Shown here: positions 36,560 through 48,183 of the stretch, piece by piece | Layout of the letters: each line of letters starts with the position of its first letter | Numbering within the stretch: position 1 is the first letter of the stretch | Assembly (NCBI GenBank): GCA_030737835.1 | Contig: CM060857.1 | Coordinates: 10,743,030-10,807,029 of the forward strand | Reading direction: 5' to 3' | Source: Acorus gramineus | Lineage: Eukaryota; Streptophyta; Magnoliopsida; Acorales; Acoraceae | Length of the DNA: 64,000 nucleotides | Made by a program: the position numbers and the translations under genes | Notes under the pieces: model-generated | Database searches by the model: none | Seen by the model: the letters and a program-made list of their open reading frames with translations, nothing else | Told to the model about the DNA's origin: nothing

Positions 36560-37490
36560 TAATAATAATAATAATAATAAATAATATAGATATAGAATAG
36601 ATATAAATATAGAAGTATAAATATAGATAAGCTGTTATTTCATCCATTAGTTTCATATCGAGTTTTTCAGAAACTTCGAGACTTTCTGAGTAATGGAACG
36701 TTATTGTATTCATGATTGATGAGTATGTTTCTTCATTGTCAAATCCCAGGTTTCTACAGGAAACATTGTGCCACAAGACGTGTCTTATATCTAGCAATTT
36801 TATTTTCTCATTTCGCTTCTTACAAATACTCATTTGTAACCTTCAGGGTTAACATCTTTTGGGGTATTTATTATAAGTTCGAATACACCACATTTTTCAA
36901 GAAAACCCAATTCTGCTTGAATAGCATCTTTCCACTTTGGCCAATTATTTCTTTGGTTCATTCATTTACGTTGTGTGGTTCATTGTAATCATCGCCCTTT
37001 GAAATTTCAGTAGCTACTTCGTATGATAAATATGTCATCGATGATCATTTATTTGCGATTCCACATTTCTCTTATATGCATATAAAATATAGAGATCTTA
37101 ATATTATTAGGTACATTTTCCTCTTCAAGAGTTTGTGTAGTCACTTCTGGGACTCATTTCTCTTTAGGGACATTATACTCTTCTGGAGTATTTAGAGAAA
37201 GTAGATCTATTGTTCATAATCTCTTCTGAAGCATTATGTATAACTTCTTCTGCCGCATTATTAGAGTATGATTTTTCATTTGATCTCCACTTCTGGAGAG
37301 CTGAATCATTTGAACCTATAAGTCTATCACACTTCCGGCATGCATTAGCACGTTGAGCGGTACGTGGGTCTAGATGAGACAGAGTGGATGTATTCCACAA
37401 TAATTCTTGTTGTTCTTCAAGATCAAATCATACTTCAGGTACGTTCTTTCCTCCCCCTAACGGTGGGAATATTGTTTCATTAAAATGACA
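36560..37490 (-). pseudogene. Decayed Ty1/Copia retrotransposon pol (reverse transcriptase)
   Basis: Minus-strand pieces read, in order: HFNETIFPPLGGGKNVPEV, then LWNTSTLSHLDPRTAQRANA, then KWKDAIQAELGFLEKCGVFE, PKDVNPEGYK, a stop, VFVRSEMRK, and NEETYSSIMNTITFHYSESL followed by LDMKLMDEITAYLY. These are recognisable versions of the Copia linker and reverse-transcriptase motifs (TLSHLDPRT, W-x-A-M/I-x-x-E, P-x-G-x-K-x-V-F, T-Y-S-P-V, V-x-T-A-Y-L-Y). Stops and frameshifts interrupt them, so the element is dead. Its probable 5' LTR is at 39957-40266. Confidence 0.88.
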
Positions 37491-37499
37491 AAAAAAAAA

Positions 37500-38398
37500 T
37501 AATACACATAATTGGATGAAAGAATCTTCTGGTTTTTTAATGGGCATGCAATAAAAATTTTAATTGTTTGAAGCATCATTATATAATCCATGATCATATG
37601 ATGTTTGCTCTTCTAGAGCTTACAAACAATTTTGTAATATTCAAGATATAATATTACAATTTTCATACTTTATTCTACAAAAGATGTGAGAAGAATAAAA
37701 TAAATCTAGAAATGTAAAATTGCATTTCATATAACATAGAAAAATAAAGACGTAAATATAAAATTGACAAATATCTAATCATATATGAAGTACATGACTA
37801 ATAAAGAGTTTAAGCGTACTGCAGGTACGTAACCAATTTAAAGATTTGGACATACTTCGAGTACGTGACCAAAATTATTATATGAAATACAACATGGATG
37901 ACAATAATTTTCTTTTGCATTTTAGGGGTTTCTTATGCAAACTTTTTCCTTGCTTTCATTCAACAGCATTCTACTTTTGGTGGTTTTTCGATAACTTATC
38001 ATCTCTACGATTGTGGTGATTTTATTAACCATGAAATAACCATTGATCATGTCCATTGCTCAAAATAAAATAAAATAAAATAAATTTTCTTCGGGCAGCG
38101 ATGCTGAGTCAATAGATCGGGTTTCATGATTATATTTATATTATTATCAAAGCTCATTGTTCAGCAATGAGAAGACATGAAATTTGATAATAATATTTTT
38201 GCTTTCAATATTTCTACTACTAGAGCATATTTAAGACATAATGGTCGATGGACTATTGTCAATGAGGTATTTATCTTTAAATCCTCTCGTGAAAATTAAC
38301 CACGCATTTTACATGTTCTTGCTGGGATACATGCAGCGACAGTTTATATATATATAGTGGGGGGGTGATACGGTGCGGTCGTGCGACCGTGTATATAT
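37500..38398. other. Decayed retroelement interior
   Basis: Lies between the Copia pol relic and its LTR. No gag, protease or integrase frame was recognised. A GTGGGGGGGTGATACGGTGC stretch occurs at ~38358. Confidence 0.4.
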
Positions 38399-38800
38399 AT
38401 GATCCTTCAAGGACCCATAAAAATTTTGTAACTTGTACAGTCTTATAGAACTCAAATAGCCATTAATTTTATATAATCTTCAAGGATAATAAAATTGTAT
38501 GTAGTCCTTTAGAGACACTTTTAATCATATCTTTTACATGATCCTCCAAGTATCCATATAATAATTTTTGTATAGTCCTTCAGGAACAAAATAAAATAAA
38601 ATTTGCATGGTTCTACCGGGACACATTATTCGTAACTTTTGCATGGTCCTTCAGGGATCCATGTAAACATAATTTTTGTATGCTTCTATAATATAATATA
38701 ATAACTTTTACTTGGTCCGCCAGGGACTAATATGATCATAATTTTATATAATCTTTCAGGGATACAATATAATCATAGTCCTTTAGGGACATATAATTTC
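38399..38800. repeat. Degenerate ~37-bp minisatellite
   Basis: About eleven or twelve decayed units carry TGGTCCTTCAGGGA-like cores (for example near 38401, 38475, 38501, 38575, 38644, 38715, 38770). Each is followed by an AT-rich ATAATCATAATTTTTGCA-type spacer. Unit length is 32-41 bp. Confidence 0.75.
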
Positions 38801-39956
38801 TTTTAATGATATATATATACTTTGTATTTACAGGAATACAATTTCATGGATGTTTTCACATAAAATAACAAAGTAAATTTGATGTGTAATGTCCAGTGCA
38901 ATAACATGTTCACGAGGTGTGGTTAGTGGTTATTCCATGCATTAACACAACAATTAAGAATAATTATGAAATAATCTATGAGATGGGATCAAACACCACT
39001 AAAGATGAAATAAATCTAGATATTAGGAATCAAAACCAAGATATACACAGAGAAAAGATGAAAAAAACAAATCTTCCATTGCAGAGAAAGCAATTTCACG
39101 TCCTATTTTTCTTTCAAGCCATAATACTCACCAAAACAAAATGATCTAACATTATACATAAAACGGAGTATATGGCTTTAATATCACATAATATGCTTAA
39201 AAGAATTTGATGTTGGGATTTATATAATCATGCAACAAAGAGTTTTTATTTTATTTTATGGTGAATCCTCTGATCAAGATGCATCAATTGATGAGATATG
39301 AAATTGTCCACACATCCAATATGTTGTAAATAAAATAAAATCATGATTATTTGAATCATAATGAACTCACCAAAATATAAACCATGGCTAATAGAATAAA
39401 AAATTTATCACCCTCTCTACAACAAAAATACATGAATAACATATGATGCATTTAATTATTAAAGGCATGAGATTCATAATTCATGTTATTGTAGGCTGTC
39501 ATCAGATATGAAAAATAAAAAAAATACCATGCATAGACATATGATGAATAGGCATTGATCACCAACAGAAATAACCATGAAAATAGTTAAATCAACTTGA
39601 GATGGCATAAGAAATACAACTCTTAAAAACTAATATCAATAAAGGAATCGCAGTGGTCATCAACAAACTGTTTTTGCTAATATTGAAATAAAAGTATGTA
39701 ATCAGAAAAGCTTGGTGTTTCCAAACCCCATCAAAACCATCATCCTCCAAAAGAAAAATGTTGCTGTATGAATTGGCATTTACATACCCGAGGAATAACC
39801 AGAGAAACTCACGGTTTATTTTAAAGTCTATATCAAAAATCTTAGTAAAAAAATGTTTATAAAGAATTAGTACTTACACATAGAGCTTCTCTTTGGGAAT
39901 CTCTTTTACCTCTTGAGTGCTTGAAATAAACTAAGAGCTTAGTCGTGCTGATAAAG
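38801..39956. other. AT-rich sequence between minisatellite and LTR
   Basis: On the minus strand, the bases next to the LTR read TTATCAGCACGA, then an untranslated-leader-like stretch. This is the expected place of a primer-binding site and leader. No coding region was recognised. Confidence 0.4.
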
Positions 39957-40266
39957 TGTTATGAACTAAGTAGAATATATACACACAAGTATATATAAAC
40001 AAAGCACACAAGCATATAGAAAAGAAATAGAGAGAGATTCTTATTCACTTTTTGTTGGTTGGTTGTGGAATACATGAGAAATTCCTCTATTTATAGAGTG
40101 CATTGAGGAATCCCAAAGGTAGGATGTTACAAGTCTATAGAGGTGAGGGGGTAGATAGTGGAGTGATTAATAGTAGGGGTTATGGAGTTAAATGAGAGGG
40201 GTTATGGAGTTGAAGAGTGGGGGAAGTTATGGCTAGGATTAGTGGTGGTTATCCACTATATTCACA
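39957..40266 (-). mobile_element. Copia-type LTR (minus orientation)
   Basis: Read on the minus strand it starts TGTGAATATAGTGG and ends GTTCATAACA (TGT...ACA). It contains the promoter CTCTATAAATAGAGG (plus-strand 40084-40098). A TTATCAGCACGA stretch just past its end (plus-strand ~39942-39954) is the likely primer-binding region. Orientation and distance fit the pol relic at 36560-37490. The matching 3' LTR is missing. Confidence 0.65.
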
Positions 40267-41150
40267 TATATATATATATATATATATATGTCTCCCCTCT
40301 ATGTGTGTTTTGATAGAAAAAAAATGTGAGGCATATAGACAATTCTTCTCAATAAAATCTTCATCGTCGCTCTTTGATGTAGGCAAATTTGCAAAACTAC
40401 TTAAATTCTTTATCTTTTGTGTGATTATTTAGTTGATTTGTTCGTCTTCTCTCTTAAACCCTTAAATCTAGATCTATTTGAGGAGGTTTTTCACAATTGG
40501 GAGGAGGGGGTCCAGGGGAGAAGACAAAGTAAAAAATAACTAATGATGCTATATGTTAGCACAACTTTTACAATAAGACATGTTTTTTAAGCTTTGAACA
40601 AAGCTAAATCCAAATCTGTATTATGTGGGTGTTCAATGCACATCATCCCAATCAGAATTGAAATATTAATTACTTAATTGTTCAATTTATTTTTAAATTG
40701 TATTACAAACATATTTATAATATATTTATAAAAAAATAATTAACATGTGAATTTTATTTTTCAGAAAAGATAATTTCTTATCCAAAATGTTATCCAAATC
40801 CGGCGATACCACATCCGGTATCAGAATCCAACATCCGTATCAATAGCTGAATTTTTTTTTTTTATCGGTCTCAAGTTAGAAGACAAATTTATTTAAACCT
40901 TTCTGCTGTTAAGATCTGTCTGTGATGACCCAACTTTTTTTTATTGCTTTCCAACAAAATGAAACTTATGCTTTGTGTTCCCTGTGATTTCCACCAACCA
41001 AAAATAAAAATTGAACCCCAACAAAATTTGAGTCAGTAACTGATATGTGATAACTGAACCAGTTCGACAGCTAATGCTGTGAGAGATTCCTCTGTTAAGA
41101 TCCATTCAAAAACCACTCTCACAAACCAGTAATTTTTTTTTTAAACTGTG
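40267..41150. other. Intergenic spacer upstream of the TOC1 promoter
   Basis: AT-rich with an (AT)n tract at 40266-40290. Nothing else recognised. Confidence 0.5.
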
Positions 41151-41186
41151 GGTCCCACTCCACCCGGATTGGTCTTCGGTCTCAGA

Positions 41187-41206
41187 CACGTGTCATGCAC
41201 CACGTG
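41187..41206. promoter_or_regulatory. Two G-boxes in the TOC1 promoter
   Basis: CACGTG occurs at 41187-41192 (within GACACGTGTC) and again at 41201-41206, 14 bp apart. A TGACGTGG G-box-like element follows at ~41240. G-boxes bind bZIP and bHLH factors such as HY5 and PIFs. They lie ~170 bp upstream of the TATA box. Confidence 0.65.
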
Positions 41207-41282
41207 TAAAAAGCGACCCTCTCGTCCCGATCTTTTCGATGACGTGGCCTCCTCTCCATCGCACATGCCGACAAAGACCCCC

Positions 41283-41290
41283 AAATATCT
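41283..41290 (+). promoter_or_regulatory. Evening-element core in the TOC1 promoter
   Basis: AAATATCT, the core of the evening element (AAAATATCT), lies about 75 bp upstream of the TATA box. In Arabidopsis, CCA1 and LHY repress TOC1 through this element. Here the first A of the full 9-mer is C, so it is an 8-of-9 match. Confidence 0.65.
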
Positions 41291-41358
41291 TTTTCCTTTC
41301 CATCCTCCGCGCTTGTACCGTAACCTTAATCTGCTCCGCCCCCTGTTTCTCCCAGACC

Positions 41359-41368
41359 CTATATATCA
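41359..41368 (+). promoter_or_regulatory. TATA box of TOC1
   Basis: CTATATATCA sits about 350 bp upstream of the chosen start codon, downstream of the G-boxes and evening-element core. It predicts transcription starting near 41390-41400. Confidence 0.55.
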
Positions 41369-41472
41369 ATGGGCGGAATCAATAATTCCCCAACTTGGAA
41401 AGCCCAGTTTCGGATAACCTAAAAAATCCATTATATATATATATAAAAAAAAAAAAAAAAAAAACGGAGTCC

Positions 41473-41699
41473 ATGAAGAGGAGAAGAAGAAAGAACGAAC
41501 CGTCGCTTTCTGTTTTTTTGTAGATTGATTTGTATAGATTCTTAGGTTTTGATCGATCTGTTGTATGTACTGTTTATAGCATAAAAAAGTTAGGTTTCAG
41601 TAAAGTAAAAGAAAGGAAAAAAAAATCTGGATGAGATATTCGTCGAGGCGGCTGGAGATATTTGTTTGTTTGGATTGACTGATCGAGATGGAATTCTGA
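41473..41699 (+). promoter_or_regulatory. Three upstream ORFs in the TOC1 leader
   Basis: Between the predicted transcription start and the main ATG are ATG frames at 41473-41523 (16 codons plus stop, MKRRRRKNEPSLSVFL), 41631-41678 (15 codons plus stop, MRYSSRRLEIFVCLD) and 41688-41699 (ATGGAATTCTGA). All end before 41713. They could lower or tune translation of TOC1; this is inference. Confidence 0.5.
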
Positions 41700-41712
41700 C
41701 GGTGGCCGTCCG

Positions 41713-44700
41713 ATGAGACGGACCATGGGGAGGGGATCTGGCGTGGAGGGCTGCGATGGCGATTGTCGATTGGGGGAGGACGTCGGCGGCGGATTCCTCG
41801 ACCGGAGCAAGGTGAGGATCTTGTTGTGCGACAACGACGTCGAGAGCTCTAAAGAGGTCTTCGGCCTCCTCTGCAAGTGCTCCTATCAAGGTCTCTCTCT
41901 CTGTGGCTTGATTTTGTGATGGATGTGAAAATTAGATAATTTGAGACTGTTTTGTTAGTTCAAAAGTGGAAAAGCTTCTAGGATCAAGAAATCTGTTTTG
42001 GTGAATTGTGATTTTTATGAAATACATGTGAAGATGCGTATTTGAGAATTGTATGTTTTTAGTGTCGATTCATGCCTTTTTTTTTTTTATACTTAGTTTA
42101 TGTGATTATTGTGTTGTGGTGTTCTTTCAGTAACTTCGGTGAAGACCGCTAGGCAGGTGATCGATGCACTAAATGCGGAGGGCCCTGATATTGACATCAT
42201 CCTTACCGAGGTTGATTTGCCTGTGTCCAAGGGGTTTAAGATGTTGAAGTACATCATGAGGAATGAAGAGTTGAGGCGGATCCCTATCATTAGTAAGATA
42301 TTTCTTGTTGCTGTACTAATTTTAAGGAAGCGTTTGTTTAATCTAGCTTTAATGTTTTTCTCTTACTGTTGTATTCTTCAGTGATGTCTGCGAAAGACGA
42401 GGTTCCAGTTGTTGTCAAGTGTTTGAGGCTTGGAGCGGCAGATTATCTTGTGAAGCCGTTGCGAACGAATGAGTTGTTGAACCTCTGGACCCACATGTGG
42501 AGGAGAAGGCGCATGGTATGGTTGACTCACTTGACCCGAGTGTTGTGACATACTACTGTTCTAGATTTGCAGTATTATTGATGTGTGCTAGATTCATTAA
42601 TATTTTCTATTCTCTTGGCAGCTTGGACTTGTGGAGAAGGATATCTTGAGCCATGACTTTGATTTGGTAGCCTCTGACCCTAGTGATGCTAATACAAACA
42701 GCACAAATCTGTTCTCAGATGACACAGATGACAGGTCACGGAGGAACACGCACCAAGAACAAAATGTCTCCAATCATCGGGAACATGAGGTAAGTGTGAT
42801 CATATTACGTGGGAACACGAATTCCTTCTTGCAGATATTGGATAAGAAGACCAGACAACAGAGAAAAATTGGTAAACAAATCTTGATATGATTAAATGGG
42901 TATATATGAAATAACAAATATCAATTGATAAAAAAATCCAAAACACCGTAGAGCATGTACATCAAGATAGACATGAATAATAGCTGATGGAAACACTTTC
43001 CCGATGTAAACAATCGCTTGAGATGAGATCTCCGAATTGTCCTTAGGTGTTCAATTCTTTCTAGGAGCCAGTGATATGGTATATACGTGTTCTATACGTG
43101 GATGCATAGAAGTGTGATTGTTCTTTTCTTACACTATGGTTCTTATAATCATTATCTTATGTTCTAGCTGCATAATTGGTGAAACCCTGATAAACCATGC
43201 TTATAGAGCGTTAACCTTTTGATTAACAGGGTATTAAATTTGTGATCAGATTTCTTGTCATTATGAACATGCAAAAATACCAAAATTGTATTTGGGATTT
43301 GTGTGCATATGCATGTTATGCTCTTTCTGCTAATATTTCTCTGGTTGAGGTAGTCTTTCATGCACTGCTAGTTACTCTCATTTGGAAGCATCAACAAGCA
43401 GACCCTATCTAATTTAGGCACATGCTTCTCATGATTTATGCATATATGTGGGAAAACCCATTTAGGCATATGCTTCTCATGAAGTATACCAGATCAAGTC
43501 TAGCTTGTTAGTTGCATAATATTGATCCAAGAATGTTAACTTACCATTTTAGGGATGTTAAGATCCGTTCTGTCTGAATCTATGGCAGGTGAAAGCCCAT
43601 ATCAAGCTGCATCTATGATGTGCTAATTATTATATTATTGACACTTCACCGTATATGGGATTCCATTGAGTTTTCTTATTAAAAACACATATTCATTGAA
43701 GTTTTCATTGCAGCTTCATGATGTCGCAAATATTCAATATTTCCATCTTTTTTTTATAGCCCTTTGCATCTGCCAATGTGGAGCCTGCTCCTAATCACTC
43801 AACTGAATATCACTCCAATGTGCAGAATCCGAGTGCGTGGACAGGTAAAATTGTACTAGTATTTCTGCTGCTTTTGTTTCTTTATTGACTTGTGTATTTT
43901 TTCTCCCACACAGTTTTTTTTTTCTGTAATATTTATCAGAGAAGCTTTGATCAGTATTTTCAGGAGGAATTGTGTCCTTCCCAAAGAAAAGTGAACTCAA
44001 GGTCGGGGAATCTTCAGCCTTCTTCACATATGTGAGGTCGGGCACGCAAACATACAATTTTCCGAGGTATGGCATCACAGATGAAAATGTGGCCGCATCG
44101 GGATCGTTAACCAATGGAGTTGCTCTTCCAATGTTGTCTAGACAAACTAGTGATGCTGAGAGAAACAACCGGGGAACATGGGAAAGCTACCCCCGTGAAA
44201 ATGGATCTGTTGGCAATGCGAAGGTTCCTGACATTAACATGTCTCCCGTACCATCAGAATTTTCACAAGGATGGAGCGCATCTCAAAATCAGCCCTCTAA
44301 AACACCAGTGCAATCAAACTGTGAGCCCCGATTTCCGGGTGTTTCACAACTCGTTCCATTGCCCTTTTATTTCCCTGGAATGATGAACCAAAATATGATG
44401 CCCTCATCAGGTCAGATGTACCCGACGAACTTGCATGGTATGCATATGCAGCCTACCGCAGCTGTACCGCCTCAATATAACACATTACCACATTGCCCTA
44501 GTTTACCGACTATGACACCTCCTCTTCCCTATTATCCAGTTGGTGTAAATATGCAACCTTGTCATGCACCTGCTCCCCCCCTATGGCCTAGCTCATCTTC
44601 TCCAGAAATGAAATCCAGTTGGGTTGAAAGAAGAGAGGCAGCGCTGATCAAGTTTAGGCGAAAACGGAAAGATAGATGTTTTGACAAGAAGATTAGGTAT

Positions 44701-44898
44701 ATCAACCGTAAGCGACTTGCTGAAAGTAGACCTCGTGTGCGAGGGCAGTTTGTACGGCAGGTCAATGGGGTGGATGTAGACCTTAACGGGCGTCCGTCTG
44801 GTAATGGTGATTCTGATGAATATGAAGAGGATGAAGATGATGAGGAACGCTTATTCAGAGAACATGGACTGAGCTCATCTACTGATCATGATGCTTGA
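41713..44898 (+). CDS. TOC1: TOC1 / pseudo-response regulator 1 (circadian clock)
   Basis: Six exons: 41713-41890, 42131-42292, 42382-42515, 42622-42789, 43760-43844, 43964-44898. They join in frame to 553 aa. Residues ~34-150 are a pseudo-receiver domain ([11 protein letters not shown], then [13 protein letters not shown], then [16 protein letters not shown]). The phospho-acceptor Asp is replaced by Glu (E86), while the conserved Lys (K138) is kept, as in all PRRs. [12 protein letters not shown] follows, then the TOC1-specific [24 protein letters not shown] domain at ~464-508 ([20 protein letters not shown]) and an acidic tail complete the protein. TOC1 is a nuclear DNA-binding repressor of CCA1/LHY in the evening part of the plant clock. 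The start could also be the second ATG at 41725. Confidence 0.97.
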
Positions 44899-46301
44899 GA
44901 ACTATTGGGTGCGTTGGTTTTGGTAAGATCATTTTACCATATCTATGTTGATGGTTTGCTACTTGCCAGCATTTCTTTCTTTTCCAGAAGGCCATACCTG
45001 ATTTTGTATGCAACGTTCTCTTTATTGAGCCTACTGGAATCAATTTCAGTATGTTCCTGCCACATTTTTTTGAGGGAATATCAAAGGGCAAGAAAAAAAT
45101 ATTTTTATTGATGTATGAGTGCGAGGAGACTTTTGGCTAGCTCATATTTGCATTCATTCTTCACAACAATTTTCCTTTCAAATGAGTAACTCAGCCCCTG
45201 TTCTGTTAGTTCTGACCGTTTTTGCAATTGCATGTTCGCTCCATGCTCCGTCATATCATATATTACTTGCACCTGAGAGTAAATGTATTGAAGTTATGAT
45301 GGGAAATGCACGAATCTTTGAATAATGAGTGTAATCCCTTCATTTTCCATTGTTAAGTTATTGCCTGAATGCATGTTTTTCTTTTCATTTTGATTCATTA
45401 GACAAACTGTGGAACCTCTCCAGCCATTTACATTGTCATGTTAGAAAAACTAGGTCTGCTGTATTTAGATTTTTGAAGTTTGCAGGTGCAGGTTTGTCAC
45501 TCAGTCCTTGCTGCTTCTATCAAATCTACTAGTGTCTCTCTCTCTCTTTTATTATTACTGAAGTTTCTTTTTCTTGGAACATCATAATATGACAGGTGTA
45601 GCTCATTTATATTCAATCACTCATAGGACTCCCCGATCCTGCATTGTTCATCAAGGAGGTACCTTGCAATGTGCTGCCCTATGCATGTCAGTTTGTGAAA
45701 CTTCTACCCAGCATTATCCATGAATTTAAGATAATTAATAAATATCATGTGAATCTTCTCCTTTGTTGAGTTTTCAATTAATATGAAATTTTTAGGCATC
45801 TGAAGTTAGTACATAAGTCAAAATTTCTCCCTAATCTTACTAGTCAACTATCATGCTGCATGTATTCTCTTGTGATATTAATCAACATCTCTTGTGACAT
45901 TATGAAATTCCTGATTCGCATGTGTGGTGATCATTGCTATCGAATAATTATTAAGGGGAAGTACAACAAATCAATAAACAAGTCAACTGATTTAAAATTT
46001 CCTGTCCTGTGAGTTTATGATATTTGAAGATTGATGTATTTGGACAGGTGAAAAACCTAAATTCTGCAAAACTTCAAACAACAAACATTTACACGCAGTT
46101 CAATTAGCTCATAATTTGAAATTCCAAAAAATGATCCCACAAAAAATGCAGACAAGACTAGCTTGAGAGGTTCACCATTCACGTGCAATGCTTCACATTG
46201 GGGCAAAGAAAAGTTTAGGTTCACCTTTTTAAATAAAATGTTCTTGAAAGATAATTCAATAGATGAAATGATATCATAATATCGATCTGTGATAGAGAAA
46301 C
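44899..46301. other. 3' flanks of the convergent TOC1 and membrane-protein genes
   Basis: Holds the TOC1 3' UTR (probably to ~45350) and, on the other strand, the 3' UTR of the gene ending at 46302. A (CT)n tract lies at ~45535-45547. No other gene recognised. Confidence 0.5.
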
Positions 46302-47720
46302 TCATGAAGACTTGTGTGATGATGTATAACAACGATCATTTGGTAGTAGATAGGATGGAAGATAGTATGGAATGATTAATGCCAATCCCAGACAGAACAG
46401 GACTAGAATTCCTACTCGCCAGGCATCATAGGGTATCCCAAGTGCTAAGTTAATCACAAACTGCAGATCAAAGACAAAAACAAAATGAGAACCACATACA
46501 GAGACATGTCAGAACAATTTCATTTGTGATTTCAGAAAGACTAAACAAGGGAAAGCAAGGATGTATGGAGAATGCACAATCATCAATAGTTTACATTAAA
46601 ACGTAGGAAAGATGCAAGCATGCAGTAATAATGAATGTATAGTAAATGCAATTTTTCATGTCAGACAACACAAGGATGCAGAGCATGGTCCAAACCTTAA
46701 ATTCACTACTGATGGGAGACATAAGATCCATTGCCAGGTAAAGAGTTGAACCTAATTTATGTATTACACAATAACGTTGTCGTTAAAAAAGTGCATGAGT
46801 GAGTAAATACAATTACTCCAGAGAATTAGTTATGAAAACTCATGTCTTACCAATATTAAATATGGCAAGTTTTCTCTCCTGCACTTGCAACTTTCCGGGA
46901 AAAAACTTTCCCACAATGCCTTCAGGTTCCACAGTTACAAGAACATAAAGTTTACTGTCCCCTGATGTCTACCATGCAACCATAATAAGTACACCATGTT
47001 GCTTCTGAGTCCATATAAACAATCATTAATACTTACCCAGTTATGGTTCTCTACTTTAAAAATCAGCTTTTCAGTATTGAGTAATCTTCTATTTTTGTTC
47101 AATCCAAAATCTGACAGATCACTCTTTAGTTGAATTGAAAAGCTTGATGGTATCTGAACAATCCAAACATGGACCAAAGTGAATAAATCAAACTACCAAA
47201 ATTAGACACATTCATTTAGGAAAACATTAGAAGAAGTAAAACATACTGATGCTGGATATGATATATTTGGAACCTTTTAGTCCTACTATGTTATAAATGC
47301 GAGAACCATTTTGCAATGGTATAGTTTCTTGTTGCAGCTCCTCTCCAACATTCAGAACCTTGATGTCAGTACTAGAAAAAACAGAGGATAACACTGATTA
47401 GTGTAGGCAAATATTTCATTACGGGAAAATGTCGTGACACCGAAAAAACCCACTGAATGTACCTGAGATCAATAGATAGGCAGCCAGTAATAAAGAATTG
47501 GAGGTAGAATAGGATATGTGCATGATACACAAGTGAACGAGATTGGCAACTCAGGTTTCTTTGCGAACTTTGCCTAAAGCATGGTTATGCTAGGAGACAT
47601 AATATATCACTCCTTTACCTGACCCTCTACCATCATTGTCAGAACCAAGCCAGAAAGAGCAACTGGAAATGAAAGGATGATAGTCAAGCAAGATCCAAAA
47701 GACAAACAGTCATTTTGCAT
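46302..47720 (-). pseudogene. Single-pass membrane protein gene with two apparent frameshifts
   Basis: Seven exon-like blocks with good GT-AG sites: 47720-47619, 47573-47463, 47371-47247, 47153-47037, 46968-46851, 46751-46696, 46460-46302. Exon 1 gives a signal-peptide-like start (MQNDCLSFGSCLTIILSFPV...VEGQ) that continues in frame to AKFAKKPELPISFTC. The conserved-looking LQFFITGCLSIDL in the same exon is in another frame. It joins exon 3 in frame (STDIKVLNVGEELQQETIPL). Exon 3 then needs a second shift to read NISYPAS before IPSSFSIQLKS. Exons 4-7 are in phase: FGLNKNRRLLNTEKLIFK, LYVLVTVEPEGIVGKF, then the C-terminal helix WRVGILVLFCLGLALIIPYY. I recall similar plant transmembrane proteins but cannot name the family. 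The shifts could be real decay or sequence error, so the pseudogene label is provisional. Confidence 0.6.
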
Positions 47721-48183
47721 AAATCTTTACATCAAGAAAAACTATACATGGAATATCAAAATGAACCTCTATAACTATATGTAAATATAATAATGGCAGT
47801 GACTATTGATGACTCTATGTGGTTCTGCAACTACACTTTAATCTTATAGTTCAGCTGTGATCAGTTATGCCTTTTACATGAAGAACCACTATCCTAGAAG
47901 ATGTAGACCCCATTTTTCAACCATTGATATAAATCTAACGCGCATTGATATAAATCAATGATATATATGGTTTGGGTGATCGGGGAAGGTGGGGATTGAG
48001 AGTTTGATTTTGGGGTTTTTGGGGAATGAATGGATCATCATCGGGAGAGTGATTCATATGTGAAGGTGATGTTCCGTTGTTTGGTTGGTTAGAGATGGAA
48101 AGGAATCTAACCGTTCAGGGTTTGCTGATGGACGGCGAGGGTTGTCTTCTGTTTTTGAGGGCGACGGAAACAACACGTCAAAC
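47721..48183. other. Upstream flank of the membrane-protein gene, interrupted by a LINE
   Basis: GC-richer than its surroundings from ~47990. A minus-strand 40-codon frame (48057-47935, MNHSPDDDPFIPQKP) could be part of a 5' leader. The LINE insertion point is at 48183/48184. Confidence 0.35.

Noticed and set aside
43791..44168. Long minus-strand frame opposite TOC1
   Set aside because: It is a shadow of TOC1 exons 5 and 6; the plus-strand frame carries conserved TOC1 sequence.
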